Below, in pieces: positions 1 through 12,545 of a DNA stretch of 64,000 nt. The notes beneath the pieces were generated by a model. The model was not told where the DNA came from. It ran no database searches and saw only the letters and a list, made by a program, of their open reading frames with translations. The stretch is from Mastacembelus armatus (lineage: Eukaryota; Chordata; Actinopteri; Synbranchiformes; Mastacembelidae): NCBI RefSeq assembly GCF_900324485.2, contig NC_046647.1, forward strand, positions 13,160,464-13,224,463, in the 5' to 3' direction. Both the position numbers and the translations under genes were made by a program. Each line of letters begins with the position of its first letter. Position 1 is the stretch's first letter.

Positions 1-1130
<1,130 letters not shown>

Positions 1131-2790
1131 AGACTCCTGGATAACTTTTCTTTCAGCCTGAAACCTCACACTCACCCTGACATGCACAACTCTGACCTAC
1201 AAACTACTATTTTATACAAATACTACCTAGCACCACCAACTGATTGTCAATTTCCATTCATAAGTACATAATTTCTAACCCATTGTTGGTTGGGTGCCTC
1301 CTGATGTGTTCCTGTTTTCTCCACTGGAGGCCACTAGAGGATCATGCAGCAAAGAAGCCAAAGCATGGATTTGATCAAATATTCATGAACTTAAAGGAGT
1401 CATGATAACACAAGGGAATGTGATATTTTGCTTTACATAAAGCATCTAAGTGAGGAAAAAAATGTGTTTTCATAGAAAGTTGTTTTAAGGATTGCTTTTA
1501 AGTGTATTTTGGCTTTAACACTGTTGACACCCATCATACTGCTGCGAGCACTTGTGATAACATCTATTCAACATCTAAGTCCTTCCTCCTTCTGGAGACA
1601 GGATTAAAGCATGACGGGCTAATTCCACAATGGGAGGACACGTTACACAAAACACTGGACTTACAAATATAATATCGTTAAGGAACATTTTGGATACTGC
1701 ATCAAAATGTGCAGTAATTGTTTTAATTTTTTAAAGATTAATTATTGATGATTAAGTTTAGAATTTTAATTTAACAGGCCTGTTATGAAACCAAATATCC
1801 ACATGTTTTAAATGTGTCAAAGCCTCTGCCCCATAAGTCCTGTGATCACTGGCAAATGTCAACTGTACTGTGTCAATGATATTCACAAGTTACTTTTATG
1901 AGAAAGTGAAAGTTGTTTTTTCTTATGCTATCTTTTGTTTTTTGTTTTTGCACATGTGCTGGTAGTCATGAATGCCTTTTCTTTTGTCTTTCTCTGTAAA
2001 TGTTAACAAGTTTGAAGTCGTGATGAGCAAAGTCTAACAGGTGGTACATGAACCTGCACTTGTCTGTACAGGGAAATTCAGAGGCAGACCAGTGATAGCA
2101 ACAGGTGGCTAATGGGGGTAAATATGGACACATTATATTTCTAAAAATACATGTAGTTGGTATTGTTACAAAGAGATCATAGTATTTGAATGTTCTCAGT
2201 CAGGAATATAGCGGGCATTGAAAATAACCTTTCCTGTTTTTTGTTTTTTTCACTTGAATTAGTGGTCTGTGTTGTTTCTGGGTGCATTTTGGTCTTTTTG
2301 TAAAGTATGTAACCCAGCTGCAGGACTTTCAGATTTTCTATATCAGATTTAAATAGAATGGGAATTTGAATTTCCCCTCATCAGATTTTACCTAAACCAA
2401 ATTCAGGCTTGGGCCACATGTGTGATAAGGGGCCAAAAATTTCAAACCCTCTGTATTTACTAGTTTGTGTTGTGGTCTGCACAGCACTGAATACTTGAAT
2501 ACAGCTATTATGACTGTAAACATACTCTAACAATGATAATATAAAATGTAGATAATATGCAGGATGGCATGCAGTTTTTTGATTAGCACGACAGATGTTT
2601 TGAAATATGTATATCTGTTAGTATTAGAATAATGCATACTGTCTCTGTTATATTGCCAGTTTCTTTTTATTTTCAGAAACACCAAAAAGCCTTAGATGAT
2701 GTTTTATCCTGTTCTCAGTAGTGGTCAAGTTGTGTAAAGCCATAAAATTGCTAAAATCTGACAAATAAAACATGAGGTTGACCTAATGGT
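1131..2790 (+). other. adk 3' UTR and poly(A) signal
   Basis: Non-coding, AT-rich sequence after the adk stop. AATAAA at 2764-2769 is the best poly(A) signal and would give a 3' UTR of about 1.65 kb. No other gene was seen. From 2791 to 3343 there is a T-run (about 2831-2852) and otherwise nothing recognisable before the end of the convergent dusp29 gene. Confidence 0.5.
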
Positions 2791-3343
2791 GTTTTCACTT
2801 TCTGTGATTGTTCTATTTTATATTAACTGATTTTTTTTTTTTTTTTTTTTTCATTCTGTGAACAATTTTAATTATGCACAATATGTAGATGAAAACAAAA
2901 CAGTTCACTCCTTAAGAAATTTTGAAATGGACGATTTGATGTAAGATGGTTCAGAAAGGGGCAGATCTGAGGAACTGGAAGTAATTGCAACCCAGCAGTC
3001 AGTCGTTACATTTTATCAGAATCACAATCACGCTGCTGGATACAAGCAGTTCTGGGTCCAGGTTAGATATGATCATTTTATTCTTATCTGTGCCAGGCCA
3101 TTTCTATTTGTTCTACGATGTGGAATAGCCAATTTGATCACTACCAGTTTTGGCCTACATTGGTGGTAGTTATTTACAACATTCATGTTGAAGAACATCG
3201 CTACGTCATTAGCGTCACAACATTTTTAAGAGACTTACATGACAGTTGTGGCATAATAGGATATAATAGTTAAATAGACATAAAGAACATTGTTGAATAC
3301 CTGAGAAGTGATAAACACTGACATATGTCATCTCTGTTGCGTG

Positions 3344-4159
3344 CTATTGGTGTTGAAGTTTTCTTTTTTGTCTCAGCTTCTCTTCTTGTAATGCGATGTC
3401 CAGGACTCTGAGCTGTTTTAGGAAGCCACGATTGGGCAGTATACAACGATGCTGGCGCACATGCTCAATAGCATCCACTACAGTTAAATTATGTTTCATC
3501 ATCAGGTATGCCAGGACCAGAGTCGCTGACCTGCTCCGACCCATCACACAGTGCACCAGCACCTTGTCTAGAACAAAATGAAGGAACAATAGAGATTCAT
3601 TAGAACAAACATCAATAAAACAACTTCCTTTTCAGAGAATGATCTTAGGTTTTGATTTTCTCCAGGCCTTACTCTGTGGATGGCTGAGAGCCTCGTGGAT
3701 GAACTGGGTTGAAGGGCAGAAGTACTGAGAGATGTTGAAGGTAGGTTTGTCATCAGCTTCTACCCCATAGTAATGTATGTCCATGTCACTGTAGTAATCA
3801 GCACCAGTCAGCACGTTATTCCACTTCCCCTCTGCTGCATTCAGGACATGTGTGATACCTAGATCCCTCAGTCCAGGCCTCTCCAGAGCAGTTTTCCTGT
3901 TTTCACACACAAGCTAGGTATGAAGCTGTCTTCGTGAGTTCTGCACAACTGGGAAACAATCTCTACATGAATTTACTCACTGATCCCCGATGTAAATATT
4001 GGGCCACACCTGGTTGACATGTGCATACTGAGCCCCAGTGCCGGTCCAGAACAGCTGCTCCAGGTCTAGTGCTCCAGGTGTGATGTAATCACTGTCTGGG
4101 TCTACCTGTACTGCTGTGTATGGGTTTTTACTTCTAGGTTTCACCACAGAGGAGGACAT
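3344..4159 (-). CDS. dusp29: dual specificity phosphatase 29 (DUPD1-type), array gene 1
   Basis: Atypical dual-specificity phosphatase, expected to remove phosphate from Ser/Thr and Tyr in signalling proteins; the mammalian orthologue is mainly muscular. Three coding exons, read right to left: 3981-4159, 3673-3896 and 3344-3567; intron phases 2 and 1, 208 residues (human 220). The first exon carries the family lead-in [12 protein letters not shown] and the [12 protein letters not shown] strand. Catalytic loop [11 protein letters not shown] has nucleophile C141; the general acid Asp is in [10 protein letters not shown]. Exon 3 ends [10 protein letters not shown] plus a basic tail, as in DUSP29. 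The M-S-S-S start is the only in-frame ATG of exon 1 and lies shortly after a possible acceptor (TTTCTGTGCAG). First of five tandem same-strand phosphatase genes, tail-to-tail with adk. Confidence 0.93.
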
Positions 4160-4998
4160 GTCTCACCTTTACTGCACAGAAACACACACATCCTTGAACT
4201 TAATGAAAAACTGCAATAACATCTGACCATTGTTATCGACTCCAAGCTGTGTAGATGTAGACTAAAACACCATATACTGTCTTCGAGCTGCAACATTAAT
4301 CAGATAAAAATCTGCAACTATTTCCATAAGTGTTTAATTCATTGAGTAATTTTTAATCAATAATACCAACCATCACTGGTTCCAGCTTCTTAAATGTGAC
4401 TACCTGCTGGACTTTCTTGGTCTTATAATAGAACAAAACCAGTACAACCTGTTACTCGGTACATTTGTCTGTGAAATTCATTTGCTTATTTTATCCTTGT
4501 AAATTTCTAACTAGTTCTGTTTATTATACCAAAATCATAAATAAGACATTCTAATTCAAGCTACTTCTCTTGTATTAACGTTTGGCACATATCTCTTTGG
4601 TTTGCAGTTGTTAGCATAGTTACCAGGATGAAATAAATCTGGCCATGAAACCTCAAATATCTCATCTGCTCATCTTGACCCACGAGGCCAAAAAATACTG
4701 TACACTGATGACTGCATCAACAGTTTGATTGTTAAAGTAGCAAACAGAGACTGTACTGTTCTAGAACAAAAAATGCTTACGCCTTTCTTGCAAATGTTCC
4801 AGGTTTTAAAACCGTTCCTGAGCGGGATGACAGACCAGCACCTCAGTTTTTTCTCACTGTGCATGAGACGTTGTTGAAGCCAGGTGTTGTAGAGCAACAG
4901 CCTAAAAATATCATGTTGAACACAGAGCCTGAGGGAGCAGTTACTATTCCAGATCAGTATTTCAGTCTTCATGCTCACAGTGGAGGGAGGTCTCTGTT

Positions 4999-5047
<49 letters not shown>

Positions 5048-5414
5048 GCTCTCTCACAGTCTTCCTAATGTGGTTGTAGTCCTGATTACTTTCCTTTAAC
5101 TTACATGGTAAAGGAAACTATTCAGTCCTTAGAAAATGTCAGAGAAAGAAGTTTAGTAAGGGTGGCAAGTCGCATCATTTGTCATAATGGGAATGTAGAC
5201 AATGTGTAGACAGGTGTAGAGATTAGTTAACATTTGTCAGCATAGATTTATTTCTGGAGACATAAAACTTAGCAGTCTGTTGTTACATATTAGTAATTGG
5301 GGCAGAGATAAGCAAAAAGTCTGAGACTGAGCTTTTCTTTGAATAGATGATACACAGATGACACACAAATATATTTGTCTGGCACATTAGATTATTATGA
5401 GAGAACATGTGGAT
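4160..5414. other. spacer between array genes 1 and 2, with (CA)n
   Basis: No gene recognised. A pure (CA)n run occupies about 5001-5044. A 102-codon open frame at 4670-4978 (-) has no recognisable family signature and is treated as chance. Confidence 0.6.
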
Positions 5415-6905
5415 TTAATTAAAACAATTGCCCATGTCAGTGAGATTCTTCTCTGTGATCTGTCTGCACTGTGGACTAAGGCTCAGCTCCAGTTGCCTGA
5501 GCTGCTCCAGAAATCCAGAGTTGGGTCCAATGTCTCGGTTCAGACGCACAGCAGTGATGGCCTCCACTAATGACAGGCCTTGGCTGATCATCAGATAGGC
5601 CAAAACCAGCGCTCCAGAGCGACTGACACCCATAGCACAGTGGACAAACACCTTCCCTGGAGGATACATTAATTATTATATTTAGGCACACTTTTAAAAA
5701 TAGTGATCTCCTCATACCAACATTTATATATTTTATCTAAAATCATAGCCCATAAATAGAAAGGTCAATAGATCTCCACAAGTGTTCATGGTATGTCCAC
5801 AGCTAAATTAAGCAAAACACAACGTTGTGCATGTGGTTTGTGCTAATTTCATGCTCCTGAAACTGTTTATGCTGAGCTAATAAATGAAAATCCTTTGTGC
5901 TTTCATAGATATTATAATAATTCTTAGCATTATTACAATATACTTTATTTAGCTATTAGTGTAGTATAGACACTTTACACAGCAAACATTTTAAAGTAGG
6001 AAAATATATATTTTATTTGCTAATATTTTTCCAAAGGATTACAGGATTAACAAACTAAAGTAGGCAGAAAAGGAATTATGGGTAAAAACATTGCACTGCA
6101 GGAAAAGCTTCATAATTCATCTGTAGAATGGACTAAGTGTTTATTGCATTCCTTGCACTTATTGTACTCTTCATCACCATTAATGTTTGCAACCAAAATC
6201 ACTAAACTGAAAACATCCAACACAAAGAGCAAGAACTCATTACCATGCTTAGAAATAAACATTGTCTAAGAGCCTATTTGTAATTCCCTAATGTGTTTAA
6301 ATAAGTTAATATTTGCACAATTTGTTTGCAATATCTGTTAGTATTGCAGTTTGATTTCCCTGTTTGTGTAATTTTTGCCTCTTTACCAAGTGCATTTGTG
6401 TGCAATTGGCTTTTGCTTTTTCATATTTGCACACTGACCATTTTTCTTAAGAGCACTGTCTATGAACTGTGCAGCAGAGCTGAAGAAAGGTCGGAGGTTA
6501 AACTCAGGATGGTCTGCAGCCTCAACACCCTGATATTCCACTTCGAGGTCACTGTAGAACTGCTGACCAGTGTTGATGCGGTGTCGACCTGCTGCAGCGT
6601 TCAGTATGTGAGTTATACCCAGAGACGAGAGAGTTGTTTTGTCTCGTGCCACAGACCTGTAAATACATGTCACATGCACACTGATTTATTGTAACATTTT
6701 TATTTTATAGCATCTCAAAGTGGAACATGTGTTTTTTTTTTACTCACTCATCTCCAATGTACAGGTTCGGCCAGACTTGATTGACAGGTGCCACTGACTT
6801 CCTGTTTGTCCAGAGAATTTGTCTCAGCTCTGTCAAAGATGGTGTTTCCTCCTTGGCTAAGTGACCTCTGTAGTAATAAAGATGTGCGTGTCTGCGTGCA
6901 TGCAT
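5415..6905 (-). CDS. DUSP13-like phosphatase (TMDP/DUSP13B type), array gene 2
   Basis: Atypical dual-specificity phosphatase resembling human DUSP13 isoform B. Coding exons: about 6748-6905, 6439-6656 and 5415-5656; phases 2 and 1 as in its neighbours; 205 residues with the chosen start. Landmarks: [33 protein letters not shown], general acid in EAADHPEF, catalytic [11 protein letters not shown] with C132, and [17 protein letters not shown]. The start is the least sure part: the ATG at 6903-6905 is in frame after upstream stops, but a possible acceptor (ATTACTACAG) lies about 30 bases inside this exon, so the true first coding exon could start elsewhere. Most introns here are short; intron 2 is 0.8 kb. 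No damage to the frame was seen. Confidence 0.85.
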
Positions 6906-6945
6906 TCATGTTTATGTCTTTGTGTGTGTGTGTCTGTTTGTGTCT

Positions 6946-7864
6946 TTACAGCATCTGGGCCTGCTGTCGTCTCCTCCTCTCCCTCTCCAGGCTCATGTCT
7001 AGGCTGCGGAGCTGCTGCAGGAAGCCTGGGTTGGGGCAGATGTCTCTGTGTGGCCTGACGGCAGCAACCGCCTCCTGTAGCCTCAGGCCCTCAACAATCA
7101 TCAGGAAGGCCAGAACTAAGGTTGCAGAGCGGCTAACACCCATCAGACAGTGGACAAACACTCGTCCTGGGACAGGGACACGTCCCGTTAGCTTCAGCAC
7201 CAGATGTGAATACTTGCCAAACACTTTATTTGATACATCTGTAGAAATGAATCTAAGGTGCTTAAACATATAATTTAACAACTCTATGACACCGTCGACA
7301 AAAAGTAATCACTAAAGTAGATTTTATGGCTGAACAGTCGTGTTGGATTAGCATGTACTTACTAAAGTGAACACTGAGTCTCCAACCACACAGATTAAGA
7401 TAACTATAAATGTGACTGACTTGCCTCCCATGGCCAGTGCAGCTCTGATATATCGTGCTGTTGGGTAGAAGAAAGGACTAAGGATGAAGTCTGTTGCATC
7501 ATCGGCCTCCACACCATAATAATCCACTGCCATGTCTCTGTAAAAACGTGGGCCGGTGTTGACGTAGAGATACGATCCAGGGCTGGGGTTGGGGGATCCA
7601 TGAGCAGCATTTACAATGTGAGTAATGCCCAGACTGTGGAGAGTACCCTTGTCACGAGCTGTCACCCTGAAACATAATTCATCATTGTATGAGTGAAGGA
7701 TATAGATGCGTGTGTGTGCATGTACCTGTGTGTACCTACTCATTGCCGATAAAAAGGTTTGGCCAGACTTGATTGACATTTCCAGTAGGTCGTCTGTCTG
7801 CTAGGAGGAAGTCCAGCAGGTCTGAGACAGAGGGAGGTTCATATGGTGGATCCCTGAGAGACAT
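6946..7864 (-). CDS. DUSP13-like phosphatase (TMDP/DUSP13B type), array gene 3
   Basis: Closest of the array to human DUSP13B (testis-type): EADDATDF general-acid loop, [21 protein letters not shown] catalytic loop with C129, and [11 protein letters not shown]. Coding exons: 7740-7864, 7425-7666 and 6946-7166; phases 2 and 1; 195 residues (human DUSP13B 198). Exon 2 is longer than in the other four genes (242 bp against 215-224) because of a Pro/Ser/Gly insert after NAAHG. The intron after exon 2 uses a GC donor (GAG/GCAAGT), the only one that keeps the phase shared by the array. The start [10 protein letters not shown] lies directly beside a long (TG)n tract; the frame stays open upstream through it, but that would encode a Cys-Val repeat and is rejected. 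The next gene (array gene 2) begins only 40 bases beyond its stop. Confidence 0.9.
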
Positions 7865-7869
7865 TCTGA

Positions 7870-7936
7870 CACACACACACACACACACACACACGCACGC
7901 ACACACGCACACACACACGCACGCACGCACGCACGC
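7870..7936 (+). repeat. alternating CA/CG dinucleotide tract beside array gene 3 start
   Basis: Sixty-seven bases of alternating purine-pyrimidine, CA mixed with CG. On the transcribed (minus) strand it reads TG/CG and ends with GTCAG immediately before the A-ATG of array gene 3, so it may be the 3' end of an intron or part of the 5' UTR. Confidence 0.85.
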
Positions 7937-9382
7937 AATTTTGTAAAGATGCACTTCAATAGCATCATTATTATAAGGGTGTTTTTTACTCTTTAATTTA
8001 GAATATTGATTAGGCAGAAGTAAAACTTTCAACTTTTGCTGAACTTTTTCAAATTGCACTCCGGTATGATGATGGAGACAGAAAGACTTTCTTTATTTCA
8101 AAATGTCCCTAAGGTTGCTCATTCTGGCTCTACAGTTTCAGGTGGATATTCCAAAAAATTGCCTAAGGGTGAACGGGTTACGAACACATGGTTCAGAGAA
8201 TAATCGTTATTTTGAAACCTATGTCGACATATGTCGAAACATCATCAGAATGTTTACTTAATGTGTACAATCATCCTCCCAACCGGAGATGACTGACTGC
8301 AGAGACAAACTAAGCTGTTTTTACTCTAAATCATGTAAACTTACCTCACTTCAAGTCAGTGCAAACTCTCTTGCCATGCGCTCTCTTAAGTCTGACTGCA
8401 GCCTGTTCCCATTTTTATCTCTGTAATCATACACCCATTAGTGACCATCCAGCAAAACTGTGCTCACTGGCAGTTTGGGCACTTCACAACACATTTTCTC
8501 CATTTTTACTCCTCATAGTCTCAGCAATGTGGCATTATCCTGTGAACTTTTAACATCAGTTCAATTGCAGAGTTTCCACGATGACCACAGGCCGTGTTGT
8601 AATACAATAAATATTGTGTTGTAATACACCTCTGTACTGTAAGTGACTGTGGCTGCAGAGAAGCTGAGTAACCCCTGTTGCTCTGCTCCTTTAAGAAATA
8701 TGATCAAGGCAATGAACAACATTCACTAGTGCTAACTTCAGCTGCATTTGTTGTGGAGATAACATATTGAAATAAAAAAGTAGGTCATGCTTAGTGTATT
8801 TTTAAAGAAGAAAGTAAAAGCAAAAATGCCTTGGGGATACAGTACAGTACAGTACAGTACAGTACAGTAGTAGAGTAGTTACAGTACTCTAAGCTTAGCT
8901 GTAATATAAAATCCACAATTCACCTAATCGTGTTAAAAAGTTTCACTGCTCATTCAGTCCAAATGTTTTGTTGATTTATTGGATATTTTTAATTATCATT
9001 AATGTGCATTTACAAACATTGTGGACACGTCGGACAACACTGACAGGTTTAAATAGTTTGAATAAGAAAATCAACAGAATTGTGACACTGATTTTTACAA
9101 TATTTCACAACACATGAGCATTGCTATTGCACCCAGATGTTAAACAAGTGAATGTTAGAAATAAAAAATATGGAATTTAAATGTCACTGCACCATCAAAC
9201 TCACACCTCCATCTACACCAATCACATTCTGATATTAAATATTTGAATACATTTTAATAAATATTTCATATTTATAAATATTGTCTAAACTTATTACGGT
9301 GGAGTGTAACACATGGAAACAGAGAAAGAGGTCCTGAGGTAACTACTGGCTAATATTTTGACAGCAGAGAGAAATACAGATG
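7937..9382. other. spacer between array genes 3 and 4, with (TACAG)n
   Basis: No gene recognised. A pentanucleotide run of TACAG units, about six copies, lies at 8838-8869. The rest is AT-rich single-copy-looking DNA. Confidence 0.6.
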
Positions 9383-10253
9383 TCAGAGGAGGGGACACAA
9401 CCTCCGTCTGAGTGTCAGCTGTTCATTGAGCTTGAGGAGGAGGGACAGGAAGTTGCGATTGGGGTAAATAGCTCGTTTTTGGATGAGGTGTGTCAGAGCA
9501 TCTTTCAGAGAGAAACACTGTCGCAACATCAAGTATGCCAGGACCAAAGTGGCTGATCGACTCATGCCCATGATGCAGTGCACCAGAACCTTTCCTGTAG
9601 AGCAGGATGGAGAATGCGAAAGGAAATAGATAAAATGTACGACCACTAAAGAAAAAAATAGAAGCGTGAACAAAGAAATAATGAGTGTAACATTCTCATA
9701 ACTTACCATCTTTGCACCTCAGGGCTTTATGTATGAAGTCAGCTGCAGGTCTGAAGTACTGACTGAGATCAAAGTTGTCTGAATCCTCTGCTGGGATCCC
9801 AAAGTAAATGCATGCATTTCCATAAAAACTCTGGTCACCGATGCTGCCCTGCTTCGAGTGTGCTGCATTCAGGACATGAGTGATGCCGAGCTTATGTAAT
9901 GTCTTTCTGTTCTGTGCCACAGCCCTGAGAAGCACATAAAAAGAGACAAACAGGGAAGAGAGGGAAAAGGTCTTAAACTGTTGTTGCGATGCAGTTGCAT
10001 GTGTCTTGTATTTTAAAAAACTGTTAGAAATAATCTATATATCTATGGGAATAATAATTTCTTTATTGCAGAGCTCAGGAAGGTGTTATTCTTCCCTGCA
10101 ACAAACTGCACAAACCAAAGACACTCACACGTTTCCTATGTACAGGTTAGGAAAGACTTCATCCACTGGTGTGAGCTCCAGCCTGCAGGAATCCAGGATG
10201 CGTTCCAGTTCTTTTATGAGCACCAGGTCCTGTTGCTGGTTGCTCCCTGACAT
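9383..10253 (-). CDS. divergent DUSP13-like phosphatase, array gene 4
   Basis: Atypical dual-specificity phosphatase. Coding exons: 10129-10253, 9707-9924 and 9383-9594; phases 2 and 1; 184 residues, the shortest of the array. The start MSGSNQQQDLVLIKELERIL matches the position of its neighbours' starts. Landmarks: [31 protein letters not shown], general acid in IPAEDSDNFDLS, catalytic [20 protein letters not shown] with C121, and YPNRNFLSLL. The usual GFL in the last motif is NFL here. All catalytic residues are present, so it looks active. It falls between the DUSP13A and DUSP13B patterns, so no subtype symbol is given. A long open frame overlapping its first exon on the same strand (10159-10650) is a shadow. 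Confidence 0.87.
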
Positions 10254-10695
10254 CCTCCCTGGACACAAAACGCTCATCTAAAAGACTCCAAAACTGCTCC
10301 TGGGCTCTGCGTCCACTATCCCTTCTCCAACAGTGAATGTGTCTCAGTGAGAGACATGAGCAGGTGGCTGTTTGAATGCCGCTTGGCTCCAAAATTAGCT
10401 CTCTGTGTCCAGTGTGTTCTTGTTGTCTGGATGTAGAGTTATTTAATGTTGCTGTTGAATTGATTGGTCTGTTCACTGATGCCAAAGATCCCTGGGGGAA
10501 CAGACAGGGACTCTGTCTCATCACCACTGAGGTCACATCAGAGGGGGACGAGGGAGGGCAGGGCCAGACACAGCGTTCAATGTAAACATACAGTAAATGG
10601 TACAAATGGAGAAAGTCCTGCATGCCATTAACTTCTATCAACAAAATCAAGACAATTCTATGGATATATTATCCAGAGGTTTTCCTCGCTTCATT

Positions 10696-11542
10696 TTATT
10701 TGGGCTCATTCAACCTTTTATACTGCAGGTCTCGTTCCAGGTTTATAAGCTGTCTCAGGAAGCCCCGGTTTGGGAAAATCCAGCGTTTCTGTTGCACACA
10801 GTGCACCGAGGACAGAAGACTGAGGTGGTGATGAATCATCAGGTAGGCTAGAACTAACGCAGCTGAGCGACTCACTCCCACAGCACAGTGCACGAACACC
10901 TTTCCTGGAAATCACAAAAGACGCAAGCAAAATGACTGGAAAAGCAAGTAACCCCACCTACAATATATCGTCATTCACAGTTTTTATGCAGTGTCGAGTC
11001 TGAAAAGCTGTGGCAGCTTGCAGTACCTCCTGATGTCAAAGCCTGGTGAATGAACTCAGCGGCAGGGTAGAAAAAAGGTGAAAGGTCGAACGTTGGCAGG
11101 TCATTGGCTGGGACTCCGTAGTATTTCACTGTGGTTCCATAGAAATCATCACTACCTTTACAGCACAGTTTACCATGTGCTGCATTCAGAACATGAGTAA
11201 TGCCCAGCTGCCACAGCCCGAGCTTGTCATGAGACATAAACCTGGCAAATACCAAATTTGATGGATTAAAAACAGTCCAGAAACTTAATGTGTGAAGTGA
11301 AACAAAGGACAGGTGACTTACATGTCTCCCAGATACAGGTTTGGCCACACCTCATCACCGTGGTGACAGGAGCGTGGCGCTGAATGTAAAACCTCCTCCA
11401 GCTCCTGGAGAGACGGGATCTCCCATGTCTTCTCTGAATCCCCTGTGGCATGTGTGCACTTTCCCTCCTCTGCTGGGTCTGATTTTTGGGCCTCACATCC
11501 CATCTCTGTGACACCACCCGAGAACGACTTCCTGTCAGTCAT
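10696..11542 (-). CDS. dusp13a: DUSP13A/MDSP-like dual specificity phosphatase, array gene 5
   Basis: Best match is human DUSP13A (muscle-type MDSP): [14 protein letters not shown] then [48 protein letters not shown] with the general acid Asp, catalytic [20 protein letters not shown] with C152, and [14 protein letters not shown]. Coding exons: 11322-11542, 11027-11241 and 10696-10904; phases 2 and 1; 214 residues, longer than human because of an acidic, low-complexity N-terminal stretch of about 35 residues. A downstream ATG (MGCEAQK) is an alternative start. It is the most upstream gene of the array and is divergent to samd8. Confidence 0.9.
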
Positions 11543-11798
11543 TTCTAGCTCTAGACGATTTACAGAATCCCTAAAAGTAGATCACGCTGCTGCCTGATGC
11601 CTTTGGTTTGAACCTATTTCAGTTACACTTCACTCAGCCTGTGACTGTCAAAAACAGGTGGTGCAGTGTGGCACAGACTCACACATGGGTGTGTGTGTTT
11701 GCCATTACAGTGCTGCTTTGAAAATGACTCCTTGTGTTTGTTTTGTCAAATTCAAACCAAATACTCCACAAAATCCACTATTCTTTTTTGGATCTAAG

Positions 11799-11975
11799 GT
11801 GTCCAACCCTGGTCCTCAAGATCCACTGCCCTGCTTGTTTTCCAACTAGCCTCAAGCCAATCAAAAGCCGGAAGATACCAATTCACTTTGTCCTCCCCCC
11901 ACCTCCATCCTCCTCTGAGATGGTATCTTCCAGCTGTGTTAGGAGCATGGATCTCCCACTCCTGATCTAAAGAAA
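11799..11975 (+). repeat. degenerate dispersed repeat, possibly hAT-type MITE
   Basis: Starts GGTGTCCAACCCTGGTCCTC and ends near GTGTTAGGAGCATGG...CTCCTGATCTAAA. I recall this pair of end phrases from abundant non-autonomous DNA repeats in fish. The copy is diverged and no clear target duplication was found. Confidence 0.35.
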
Positions 11976-12149
11976 CCTGGGAACGGATCCTCCTCTTTTA
12001 CACGTGGCCAGCAGATGTCAGTGTGTGTAGAAAAGCAGCCCCGCATGATGCCACCGCCTCATCTTTAGTCGTGTTGTTGATTGTCTCCTCTTCCTGTTTT
12101 GTGTTGCTTAGTTGTCAGAAGCATGTTGTCCGTCAAATACTCCTGTGAG

Positions 12150-12204
12150 AGGAGACACGCAGCTCATCTGTCCCTCCTAGCAGCGCAGTGACGGTGGAGT
12201 TTTG
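12150..12204 (+). other. candidate non-coding first exon of samd8
   Basis: The samd8 coding exon begins with an acceptor at 13930 only four bases before its ATG, so a leader exon must lie upstream. A strong donor (TTTTG/GTAAGAG) at 12205 in a GC-richer stretch is the best candidate. The 5' limit is a guess; transcript data would settle it. Confidence 0.4.
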
Positions 12205-12396
12205 GTAAGAGTTGGCAGCTTTTCTTTAATGTCATCTTTTACAGTCGGTCTGAAAGGTCTAAACCCGCTTTAACACAGCTAGGAATTTAAATGACATCTC
12301 ATGTTTTCAACACCTTCATAAAAATATGATCTAATCAGGGCTGATGTCAGTCTAACGGTACGTTGTGGCGCTGCGGTGAGCGCACTGGGAGTCCTT

Positions 12397-12481
12397 TGTC
12401 ACACACACACACACACACAGACACATAGACACACACACAGACACATAGACACACAGACACAGACTGAAGGGCTTTCTCTGT

Positions 12482-12526
<45 letters not shown>

Positions 12527-12545
12527 TGCGTGCGCGCACGCACGC
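12397..12545. repeat. facing (CA)n and (GT)n tracts with CG-rich end
   Basis: CA-rich units (about 12397-12455) face a (GT)n run (about 12486-12524), followed by GCGTGCGCGCACGCACGC. The two arms are complementary, so a long hairpin is possible, and the alternating purine-pyrimidine tract favours Z-DNA. Confidence 0.8.

Noticed and set aside
4670-4978. 102-codon minus-strand open frame between DUSP genes 1 and 2
   Set aside because: No family signature, no splice partner and no position match to any array exon.
7736-8059. Long open frame running upstream from DUSP gene 3 through the CA/CG tract
   Set aside because: It would encode a Cys-Val repeat produced by the microsatellite; the MSLRDPP start fits the family length.
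10159-10650. 163-codon minus-strand open frame over DUSP gene 4 exon 1
   Set aside because: It is in a different frame from the conserved VDEVFPNLYIGN exon and shows no domain; a shadow.
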